Shown one piece after another: positions 24,501 to 36,500 of a stretch of DNA of 64,000 bases. Within the stretch, counting starts at the first letter, position 1; each line of letters opens with the position of its first letter. This DNA is from Ochotona curzoniae (taxonomy: Eukaryota; Chordata; Mammalia; Lagomorpha; Ochotonidae): NCBI RefSeq assembly GCF_017591425.1, contig NW_024465885.1:46371001-46435000 (forward strand), given 5' to 3'. The translations under genes and the position numbers were made by a program. The notes under the pieces were generated by a model, which saw only the letters and a list, made by a program, of their open reading frames with translations, had not been told where the DNA came from and made no database searches.

Positions 24501-27500
24501 GATATACAGAGAGAAGGAGACAGAAAAAGATCTTCTGTCCGATGATTCACTCCTCAAGTGACTGCAACAGTCGGCGCAGCGCTGGTCCAAAGCCAGGAGC
24601 CAGAAACTTCCTCCCAGTCTCCCACATGGGTGCAGGGTGCCAAGGCTTTGAGCCATCCTTGACTGCTTTCCCAGGCCACAAGCAGGGAGCTGGATGGGAA
24701 GTGGGGCAGCCAGGATTAGAACCAGCGCCCTGGCGCTTGGATGACGAGGACTTTAGCTGGAGGCCACCACGCCGGGCCTGGGACTCACCTGTTTTCACTG
24801 TGTTTTTCCATGCCCCTTCAGCAGGATCCTGGTGTGTTGACTTTCAAAATGGATAGCTGAGTCTTTCTCTGACCATTTCCTGTTTGATTGCAGGGCCGCA
24901 GGTGGTTGAGAACTTATTTCTTGAAGTCGTCAGGGCATTCTATTCCTATTGTAAAGATGCCCTTGGCTCTGACCTCCAGCTTAGCTACACTCAGAGTGGA
25001 AACCCGCTGATCAGGTATGGGCTCCTCAGACTTCACCTGTCCTCTGGCCCCACGCCCAGTTGTCCTCTGTCTCTCTCTCTCGGTTATGGCGTACTGGGCA
25101 TTGTAAAGACGCAGCAAGCTGAGCTGTTCCTTGGGGTACAGGAGTGCCCCCCACTTCACTTCCTGTAGTTTCAGTTACAGTCATCTACAGTCTGAAAAGA
25201 GTTAACAAAAAATTCTAGAAATAGTCCAGAGTTTTTCAATAATGGTCACTACAGTATGTGGTTATATTTGTTCTGTATTGCTGCAAGTTACTGTTGATCT
25301 CTTGCTGTGTCTCATTTATAACTTACACTTGATCCTAAGGGAGTGTATGTAGGAAAAAGAAACACAGTACCCATGGGGTTACAGACCTGGCTCAGACTTC
25401 CCCTGGGGGCTTGGCCCATGCTCCCCACGTGCGGGGAAAGGGCAGCTGCCAGTCTGCTGTCGAGGCCATTGGCAGCATTGGCTATTCCTCTGGAGTACTG
25501 GACAGGGCTTCAGAGGAGCTGGAGCCATCTCCTCCCCAACATGGAGTGTACAAATGTGAAATTCATACTCTGTCTTTGTGTCCCCATGCAAGAAGTTCTG
25601 TACGATGCATCCCAAGAGAATTTCCTGAGCCGTGGAAAGCACACGTGCGTTTCAATGTTAGCGACAATCCCTGGTGAACAGTTGTACCAGTTTCTACCAG
25701 TAGAGCATCTAATCGTGTGGTTAGACTAAAATTAGTGTTCTATATCAAATTATAGCAGCTTTCCAGAGTGAGTCAGTGAAGCATGCCGTGTGTGGTGATG
25801 CGCAGGTCCATTAGCCTCTTGAATGCAGATGTGAACGGGAAAATGAGCTACAATTTCACGCAGAAAGAAACAGAAAGAGAGCTTTTACCCGTTGGTTCAC
25901 TTCCCAGATGGCCACACTGGCAGGGGCCAGGAGCTGGCCAGAATTCCACCCAGGTCTCCCCTGTGGGTAGGAGGGTCCGAGTGCTCGGGCCCTGCTCTGC
26001 TGCTGGAGGCATTGCAGCCAGGACTCACAGCAGCACTTCAGCATGGGATGTTGGCACCTCAGGCAGCAGCTTGGTCCAGTGCTCCACAACACCTGTTGCT
26101 GAGTTTGAGTTTCAGGCACAGAAGTTCTTAGAATTTCTCATTTTTCGTTCCTCTTGCTTTGACAGTACGATCAAAGAAAACAGAAATGCCTCTGAGATCG
26201 TGAAGACGGTGAACTTGCTCCTCACCTCCCTAAGCACAGAATTCCTCTGGGATTACATGACACGGTGCTTTGAGCAGTGCTTCAGGTGAGCGTGCCGCTC
26301 GGGACCACGGGGTCTGTGAGGAAGGGGGGAGGGCGTCACAGTGTCCCCGCTGCCCGGGCGGTCAGGCCAGGCGCCTGGAGCTGAGGCTGGGCGGGCCTCC
26401 CTGCAGTGCAGTGCAGGGTTCACCCGAACCGGGCCTGCAGAGAACTCCCCTGAGTCCAACAGAGCAAGACACATCTCCAGCCGAGAGTTCTCATCATCTC
26501 TGTGACTCCTCAGACACCTGCTTTATTGAACTCTGACATCAGAAGATCCTCTGCATCCTCCGTCATGTTCATCCATTGTCCCCCCTTGGCACTGTCCCCT
26601 CGGCAGGACCTGTATGAAGCAGTCTAGTTTAGTTTGGTGGTTGTGCCTAAAGAAGGTTCTTAAGTATTCCATTTTCTTACGTTCCCATTGAAATTAGTGT
26701 ATTGCTGATTCCATTAAAGCATTCATGCTTTATGCTGCCACAATCAGGTTTAATATCATTTAAAAAAAAAAAAAGTCTTTATTTGGAAGAGAGATGGGAA
26801 GGTCAATGTTCCATCTGCTGGTTCATTCCTCAGATGCTCACGGTGGCCAGGACTGGACCAAAGCTTGGCAACTCAACCCAGTCTCCCATGTGGCTTTACA
26901 TTAAGCCTCCATTAAGTGCTGTGTAGATCACTGTGGTACTACTGCATTAACAGGCAGCTGGAGTCAGGAAAAAGCTGGGAATTGAACCCACACTCCTGCT
27001 GGCACCTAACCACTAGGCCAGACACCTGTCTCCTGGCGATGTTTTCTAAGAATAAAATGGTGCTGTGCAGGTGCAACCAGCTCCCTGCCTTCCCGTCCCT
27101 TTGTCCGTCCCTCCTGGGATGCTCTGTGTGCTGTAACAGATGCATCTCCATAGCGACAGGCTCTGCTTTGTCAGTTTCATAGCAGTAATGCCACAGCGAG
27201 CCATTTGGGGGTCCGACCGTGTACTGAGTGCCATGGTCTCCCGGGTAAATAATCCTGCTTCAGTCTTGTCGCCATTGTGTGCAGCACAGCAGTGGTGTCT
27301 TCGTCCTGTCTGTGCCTGTGCTCACAAGGTATTTAGAGTAGACACCTCGAAATGTTTGGCATCCCTCAGATGTGGCATACATGGTTCTTTGAAGGAATTC
27401 TCATTCTGAGATAAACTATGACAAGAAAGGAGAAAGAACTCGGGCTGCACTAGGCAATGATGGTGAATCCCAGTGTGTGTATTATTATCTTTAGTTATGT

Positions 27501-30500
27501 GGGGGTGCGATATCACCAGACCCACCCTATCCTACCCTCCTGGTGCCTTCTCCATCGCTGACTTGTCTGTATGAGCCACGCGAGTGCTGTGTACATCAAT
27601 GTGGTACTACGTGACTCAGGATCCTGTCAAGGACAGAAGTCTGCAGAGAACACTTCTCTCTGTTCAGCCTGCAGTCAGTTCACCCCACAGTGCAGCACGC
27701 AGAAGGCCTTGGGGCCCACCTACCCACCCAGGCACCTGCTGCTTTTAGAAGAGTGCCAGTCGTCTGTTAACCCCAGGCCTCCTCTGTAGAGTTAGGCTCT
27801 CTGCAGAGGGTGGTGCTGCGTTCCCTCCTGTGGGGAGGTGCCCCGCAGCCCAGTGCTCTTGTGCGTCCCATGGGAAAGTGTGTCAGGTGCCCCCACAGCT
27901 GGGGAAGCATCCATGTGGCTGTGTCATTCTTAAGCCCTGGCTCTTCACCTGGGATCTACCTTAGGTTATAGCCCAGGACTGTGCCAGGTGCTGCAGGTCT
28001 GCTGGGTGGGGCATCCCACATGGGCATGGGACTACACACATGTAAACCACACCACCAGAGACCAAGAGGCCCCAGACCCCCTGAGTGTGGCAGAAGGCGT
28101 CTAGTGTTACCTGGAAGCAGGGCAGCTTTGAGAAGCCACATGATGCTCTTGAGGGCATTGAAGAAAGAAAGGACTCACTTTTCTTTCCTGTGATGGCCAC
28201 AGAGCGGGGAAGCAGACGGAGCCTGCCGGGAAGAGCGTCGGCCCGCCGCCCACCGTCTCGGAGCTCTGCACCCTCCTTGTGTTCCTGCTCGATGTGATTC
28301 CTTTGGTAGGTGCTCTGTCGGGAAGGGACGGCTTGTGCGTGCTGTCATTGCCCCTCTCACCACTGTCACTGGTCCACCGGGTAAACTTGAAGTTACAGAA
28401 AACACCTAATGTCAGCGCAGCTGCATATATACTCTTATTCTCATAGTTCTTGGTTTGGGGTTTTTGTTGTTGTTGTTTGTCAGTGAAAGGAGGCAAGAAG
28501 ACAGAGAACTCCCATCTGCCAGTTCATGATGCAGATGCCTTCGATGGCCAGGCTGTGCCAGCCCGAAGCTGGGAGTGAGAACTGGACACCTGTGTGGGTG
28601 GTGGGGTCCCAGCCCCTCCCTGGCACACCTTATTAGCAGGGGCTGGGGTTGGGAGTGGAGCTGGGTCTCAATCCCAGTCTCCTGTAGGAGATCCAGGCGA
28701 CCTACCAGCTATTCAGTGTTGTAGGCCCCTCCCTGCCCCTCTGACTATTTTAATGTCTTATTTTAAAAGGCTTTTCATGTTTGAGCCCCACGTAAGTGGA
28801 CTGAGCCAAAACAGTGTAAAGCAACTGCTGGACTGGCCCTTATACTGCTCTTCTTTTATTTAGGAGTTAGAGTACATGAATTGCCTGGTTAACATTGCAT
28901 AGGTAGAGGGGTTGGCATCATGGCATAACAGGTAAAGTTCCTACCCATGATGCCAGCACCCTACATGAGTACCTAGCTGGTCCACTTCTAATCCAGCATC
29001 CTGATAATGACCTTGGAAAAATGGGGCGGGGGGGGGGCCAAGATTGCCCAAGTGCTTGGGCTCTTGCTACCCTCGTGGGAGACCCAGATGAAGCTTCTAG
29101 CTGCTGTCTCTGACTTTGCCTGCCTCTGGTCGTTACAGCCATGTGGGAAATGAATCAATGGTTGGAAGACACATGCTCTCTCTCTCTCCAACTCTGACTT
29201 TTCAAATAAATAAGTAAATAAATATTTTTTAAAAATCATACAGGTGGCTAATTGTCTCAAAGGAAGCAAGGAAGCCTATTTCTGTAATTAGAAACGTGTG
29301 TGACAGTTTGTTGTTGGTTTGTTTTGTGTTGTTGTTGTTGTTGTTTTCATTAGAAAGAGAAGAAATAGCCTGCTTAGTCTAGGCAAAAAGAAAGTACTAA
29401 TTTGTTTCCTGATTGGGAATTTAACATGACACTTGGGCTCTAAAACAACTGAATTCCCTGGGGTGGCATTTCTCGGCTCCTGCTCCTTCTGGCTGTAAGC
29501 CCACACTGTGGGAGCTCAACCTGCTTCCCCCACAGGAACTTCACTCCGAGGTGCAGACCCAATACCTGCCACAGGTGCTCAGCTGCCTGGTGCGGTCCCT
29601 CTCCGAGGAGATGGGGGCCTTGAGCCTGCCGGAGCTCACACTCGCCCTGAAGACGTGCTTCAAGGTACTCAGCAAGGTGCAGATGCCGCCTTCCTACCTG
29701 GATGCCGAGTTCACCAGCGGCAACTCGGTAAGGCCCCGGGAGCAGGAAGCATCCTATGGGCTCAGCCAGCCTCTGCCCGCCGCCAGCCATGGTGGTAAGC
29801 TGCTACTTGCAACGCTGGCGTCAGAATGCCGGTTCCCACCCCGGCTGCTCCACTTACAATCCAGCTCCCTGCTAATGTGCCTGGGAAGATGGCCCAAGTG
29901 CCTGGTTTCTGTCACTCACCTGAGAGACCCAGTTGGAGTTTCTGGCTCCTGACTTTAGCCTTGTCCGTCTGGAATCTGGGGGAGTGGACCAGCAGATGGA
30001 GTCTCTCTCATTTTTCTCTATCCTTCCCTCCCTCCCAGTCCCTCCATCCTTCCTCTACCCTGACCTCTCCCCTTCTCCCTATCACTTCTGACTTTAAATT
30101 TTTTAAATCAATTTTTTAAAAATTGTGAGAGATATTGCCAAATTGCCTTCCAAAAGACTAAGAGTGATCATCTTACCAAGGGTCCGCTGCCATCTTCTTG
30201 AACTTTCTACTTTGCTTTGACTTTCTACTTCATTTGGGGGTTCGAACATTTCAGTTTGGAGTCAGGGACCACAGCAGGTAACAAGCCCAGGCTTGTGTTC
30301 CGGTGTGGAGCGCAGGTATCCCAGCTGCTGACCAACACTTGCCCTCATCAACTTCTCAGAACCTGGGGTGTCTAAGTAAAATGACAGGCCCCAATCCCAC
30401 CTGTACCTAGAGCATGCCGCCCCTCAGCCTCTCTTTGGAGCCCCATGCCCCTCTTTGTCCTCTTAATACTGTGAAACTTGTAAACAGATTGTCTTGCTGT

Positions 30501-33500
30501 AGAGGGTTTCTGTTTAAAAAAGAAAAAAGAACATTGGTTTTGCAGTCCATTCATGATTTCAGCAGATATGCGAATTCCTTGCCCAGTACGGTGGTAACAG
30601 GGTGGTAAGGTTGCTGTTGTTTTGCAGAGTCCGGTAAAAGGCGAACCCGAAGTCATCTTAGAAACGAAGGCCATGGTGCCCGGGGACGAGGAGACCACAC
30701 TCCCCCCACTGAAGTCCGAGGACAGCGGCATTGGGCTCAGCGCCTCGTCGCCAGAGCTGTCCGAGCACCTGCAGCTTCCTCCGGTGTCTCCCCAGCGAGA
30801 CGACATCTGGAAGAAGGGCGGGACCATGCAGCATACCTTCCTCAGCATCCAGGAGCTGATTGCCAGTTTCGCCAGCAAGAACATCTTCGGAGCACAGCTG
30901 ACCACGTCCGGGGAAGAGAGCAGGTCCAAAGAGTCCACAGAGAAACAGGAAAAGAGCGGGGCCCAGCGGCCCGGGGCCAGCCACCCTGACAAGAAGGACT
31001 TATGGGAGGCCAGGCCCATCACCGTGCCCCAGTTTAAGCAGATGCTCTCGGACTTGTTCACGACACGAGGGTCACCATTTAGGACGAGAAGCTCCGAGTC
31101 ACATTCCTCCCTGCCCAGTAGCCCGAGCAGAAAGAAGCAGGGAGACTGGGACACGGAGCAGGTGGTAGTCAGCCTGGCTGGCTCCAGGGATGAGTGCAGG
31201 GAGGCCTTTGCTGCTGCCTGCCACCTGTTGCTGGACTGTGCCACCTTCCCCATCTACCTGTCCCAGGAAGAGATGGAGCAGCTCTACGAAACACTCTTCC
31301 AGCTCCCAGGTGAGAGGGTGCCTGTGGTCACACCTGCCCAGGAGGGAACGTGGCAGGCTCACGAGCTCAGAGCTCAGCACGTGGGAGACAGGCCTTTCAG
31401 ACTAGCACCCATCCTGGGGAGTCCAGGCAATTGCTGTGCTGTTGGGAACCTCCTGGGGACACCAGCATTCTGGAGAGAAGGCAGGCTGCCTGTGGGGGCC
31501 ACGTTTGTTTCCATCCTTATTTTTCAGTGAGTTGTAAATGTTTTTGACTTCTGTCTCACTCCATGGCAAGTTGGTAAGGACTGAAACTGTGTTTTTGCTG
31601 TATTTACTTACTTTTGCTCTCTAGGTCTTTTTATTTTTTTTTTTAATTGTTATTCATATATTGATTTAGAAGACGGAGTGACAGAGGAAGAGACAGATTT
31701 CTATCCCCTGGGTCATTCCTCAATTGGCTACAACAGCTAGGAACTCAGCTGCGATCTGCCACAGGACCCAAGTACTCGGGCCGTCTTGCACTGCCTTCCC
31801 AGTTACATCAATGGGGTCAGATCAGGAGAAAGGACTTGACCTCCAATATGGTTGCCGGGCCACAACACCTTGCCCTGCACCATAGCACCGCCCCCTCCAG
31901 CCCCCAGATCTGTATTCCTTAGACCTTGGACATTAACACAGCTCATCAGAAACCCAGAACATACAAGGAATCTTCAGAAATTGCATGGAAAGTGCATCTC
32001 ATGTATAGATATTCAGACATTTTGTGAAGTACCCTCATGGTAGTCAGGACTGTTTCATGGCACATACTGGTTTGCTGGGCAATCAGAGCAGCACCCCGAG
32101 CTGGACTGCTGAGATGTTTGCCCTTGCAGTTCCAGAGGCCATGCTCACAGGACTGCCTGGTCCCTCCCTCTGGCACTCCTGCCCGAGCTGCTTCCCGTCT
32201 GGGTGTGCATTGGTGCTTGCAGGGGAGTCGCCCTGTGTGGCTCTTGTCCCATCACATTTTCCTCTCACGAGGGCACCGACCATGGTGGACCGGAGCTCTT
32301 CCCACTGGCCTCCTCTTACCTGGATGGCATCCGTTCAGACCCTGTTTCCATGTTGGCACCTCCCCTAGAAGGCCAGCGCACTGCCACCTCCTGAGGTCCC
32401 AGGGCGGATCCGGCTGCGGTGGGACCTGCACTCCAGGCCCCATTCTCCCTCCCATGCTCTTCTTGTTGTACCCATCTGCTCTTGCTGGCTCCCTTTCAGG
32501 AGCTGGTGACCCAAGTTTCCCAGCATGGCTCAAGTCCCTCATGACGATCAGCTGCTGTGTCAATGACTGCTACCTGCAGAATGTGGCCATCTCCACTCTG
32601 CTGGAAGTGATCAACCACTCACAGTCCCTCGCACTGGTCATTGAGGACAGGATGAAGCGCTACCGAAGTTATGGACACAACCCGTTTCTCAGCAAGCTGC
32701 AGATGGTCACTGTTCCTCCCATTGCTCCAGGGATACTGAAAGTTGTTGCGGAAAAAACTGACTTCTACCAGGTACTTCCTGCTGGAGAGAGGATGGCAGG
32801 GACATGTGCACAACTTGTCTAAGGTCATCCCTAAGGGTGTGCCTGCTGACTAACTAAGTGTGGCTCTTCTGGGGGACACCCAGAGGTCGCCTAAGAGCCC
32901 CCGAGACTGCCTTGTATCCCGAGCTTATGCATGGCTTCTTGGGTTTGTTTGCTTTAAGACTTACTTACTTGAAAGAGTTACAGAGAGGGAAAGGTGGAGA
33001 GAGATCTTCCACCCAATGATTTACTCCCCAAAAAGGCCACAGCAGCCAGGGAGGGCCAGGAGTGTCTTCTGCGTCTCTCACGTGAATACAGGGGTCCAAG
33101 CACTTGGGCCATCTTCCACTGCTTTTCCCAGGCCATTATCAGGGAGCTGGAACAAAAGAGGAGCAGCCGGGACTCAAATCAGTGCCCATATGGGCTTCTG
33201 GCGTCACAGGTGGCAACTTAACATGGCATGCCACAGTCCTGGCTTTTTTTCCCTTTTGTATATATATAAAATGCATGGAAAAGATAAGAAATATACATAT
33301 ATTATGTATGTAAATATCTATATAATATGGATATATAGATAGAGTTACAGAGAGAGAAGAGGAGAGAGACTTTCTGTCCTCGGGGGTTCTCTCCCCACAT
33401 TAGTGCAACAGCTGTGGCTGAGCCAGGAGCCTGCAGCTCTGTCAAGGTCTTCCACATGGCAGCAGGAGCTAAGCACCCAGACTGACCTCTGCTGCTTTCC

Positions 33501-36500
33501 CAGGCACATTAGCAGGAATCTGGATCAGAAGCAGAGCAGTGAGGAACACCAGCACTCACATGGATGTCATCGCAGGCTATGGTTCAACCCCCTGTGCCGC
33601 AACACTGGCCCCTCTTGTGTGTCTTTTAATCTTAGTTGATGTCTGGATGTTTTAACTAATATAGTACAGCAATTTCATATTCTGACACTCTCATGAGACA
33701 CACACACACCAGGGCTTATCATTGTCTTTATTTGTTCTCTTATTTGTTTATATAGTTGTTAGTGGAGATGGCTGACATAAAAATTCCTCCAATGAGAATT
33801 TCAAGCATGAGGCAGAGAGTGGCAGTAACTAGGTGGCAAGGGTTAACGAGTATCTGGAGAATACCCCGTCATCCACAGCAGATCTTACAAGGATAGGGTT
33901 CACCTCTTCCCACCATTTCTCTCCCCCGGCCCTCTTCTGGACACAGGGTTTTCTGGGTAAGAATTGGTAAGTTTACTCCCAGTATTTCATTTCTCCGTGT
34001 TGTTGGACTGGATAGCCTTGTTGGTGTTGCTTGGTGCTGGGTAGAGGATTCTCTGGGACACCGTTCCTATGACTGGGAAGGCTGGGACCCCTTATGAAGT
34101 TCTTGGGGTACAGGCGGGACTTTGTGGTGTAAGCCACTGCGCTGCTTCCGAAGCTGCCGTGTGCCTTTCTGCAGATGCTCTGTGTCCTCCTGTCCCACAC
34201 GGACTCGCCTAGATTGCGCTAGAGAACTCTGATTGCTCCTGAGGCTCTGGTCTTTCTCCTCCGGGCACAGCCTAGGGAATGGGCGGGTAGCAGGAGATGG
34301 TTGTGTCTAAACAGGGTCGCCCTGGCCCTGCAGTCCCGCAGTGTGGTCTCAGTAAGGGGAGCAGGTGCTTTCGCACGACTGTTCAGCAGTGCCCCAGGAC
34401 ATCATGAATGAGTGCAAGGTTCACACTGCTGTTGACCTCTGCACCTCTTGGCAGGAGTGCTTTCTGAGGCCCTATTACACTCTCTTCTGCCCCTACAGGG
34501 GTCATGGTCTCTTTCCCCATCCTCCCTGGTCAACTGGCAGGTTCCTGCAGCTTAGCTCCCTGCTGTCGTGCAGAACTGCTGGACTCTTCCTTATCGCCAC
34601 CAGGAAACTCCCATTGCCTCCGAGCGAGCGCTCCTGAGCCCAAACCTGCCCATCCTGGCTCTGTGAGGGGTGCTGGGTCTGCAGGGCTGTCTGTCTGCCC
34701 CAGTAGAATCCCTCAACCTTGCTGCTCAGGAGAACTAAGAGTGGAGGTGACTGCCACCATTAAAACAAGGCCCTGCTGGTGTGAGGCTGGGTGGCCAGTT
34801 CGGTGGAGAGAATAGAAACACAGCCAGCTTTGTTCAAGAGCTGCAGTCTTAGTTTTCAGGCGAAAGCACCTGCTCCCCTTACTGAGACCGTACCGCGGGA
34901 CTACAGGGCCAGGGCGACCCTGTTTAGACACAACCATCTCCTGTTACCTGCCCATTCTCTAGGCTGTGCCCGGAGAACGACCAGAGCCTCAGGAGCAATC
35001 AGAGTTCTCTAGCGCAATCTAGGCAAGTCCATGTGGAACTTAGTTTTCAGGTTACCAAGGGGGCAGGGCAGAGGTTGGTGGGTCTGGTGACCATCAGCCG
35101 CGTCTCCAGGGTGGGCACTGATTGATGGTCAACCTCATGCCAGATAGGGGGAGGCTGCTTTGGTATGCAGCTTTGCCTGTTTGCAGCTGACAGTACTCAA
35201 TTCCTTCCTCTAGCATTTCTGTAATTGGCTCCTGAAAGGCTTAGGTATGCATCACTCACCTGTTGAACACAAGTTGAGCAGTTACTTGTTCATTAGAGTG
35301 GGAAAGGGTAGGAAGCTGCAGCTTCCCCAGAGCTCTGCAGGGTGCCTGCTCCCCACCCCACCTGTGTCTGCTGGGCTGGTTGTTTCCAGGCTGTAACTCA
35401 CCCTCAGATCTCTAAGGTCAGGGCTGGAGCAAGCGGAACTGACACCCAGGATTCCTAGCCCGTGCTCTGTAAGAGGAGGGGGAGCAGGGCAGACCTGCAG
35501 ATGGCCTGCACCTCACAGCCAGATTCAGAAGCCTCCTGTGGGGCCTGGAGAAGCAGTAGGTTGTGGCTGCGGTGCTGTGGTGGGCCAGGCGGCAGCGCAG
35601 GCCCTGTTCTAGGCTCTTGTCTCTTTCCTAGAGAAGCATTCTAAGTACAGGCACCAGTACAACACACAGAGTGACAGCGTTACACACACTCACTCACTCA
35701 CTCATAGGGCATTGTTCCAGAATAAAGTGAACCGGGAAGAGACAGACAGAAGAGAGGGAGAAGGAGAGAGAGCGCAAGTGAGGGAAGAGAGAGAAAGAGC
35801 TGCTCCCCATTGCCCCCTCCCAGAAGGTTGAGGAGGAGAGCACTTAACTGGTAGCAGCCCAGGTCCCAGGTAAGGGCAGGTGCCTTCTGGGAACGGTTGT
35901 TTGACTGACAGGTGTGCAGGTAGGGCCACCCGGGGCAGCAGAGGTGTGCCTTCCAGCTCCTGACCCTAATCTAGCTCCCTGCCTCACCCCACATCAGGGC
36001 CTCACCCCACGTCAGGGCCTCACCCCACGTCAGGGCCTCACCCCACGTCAGGGCCTTAGCCCACGTCAGGGCCTCACCCCACGTCAGGGCCTCACCCCAC
36101 GTCAGGGCTACACAAACCCTTGCTGCTTTTATTGTACGTCAGCAGGTTTCCTTCCTTCCTCTCTTTCTCTCTTTCATTCATTCATTATTTATTTATTTGA
36201 AAGGTATGGTGCTAGAGACAGATGGGCAGAGGAAGGAAAGAAAAGGAGATCTATCTGCTAGCTCACTTCCCATATGGCCACAGTGGCTGGGACTGAGCCA
36301 GGTCAAAGCCAGCAGCCCAGAATCCCATCCAGGTTTTCCATGGGGTGGTAAGGTTCTAAGGACTGTGTTACTCTCTCTCTCTTTTTTAGATGTATTTGTT
36401 TTTATTGGAAAGCCAGAAAGATTTTCCATCCATTGATTCACTCCCCAAGTGGTCGCAATGGCCGGAGCTGAGCTGATCTGAAGCCAGGTGTCAGGAGCCT

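Larger units (their letters stand above)
22199..24893. other. DOP1B intron between exons 7 and 8
   Basis: Contains a 69-bp direct duplication, two CSINEs, a GAGT/GT simple repeat at 24025-24054 and a MITE-like repeat. 23376-24020 is otherwise unremarkable. Confidence 0.8.
25015..26165. other. DOP1B intron between exons 8 and 9
   Basis: Holds a Tigger-like DNA transposon remnant (25165-25385) and one old CSINE ending just before exon 9. The stretch 25400-25850 is unique-looking. Confidence 0.75.
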
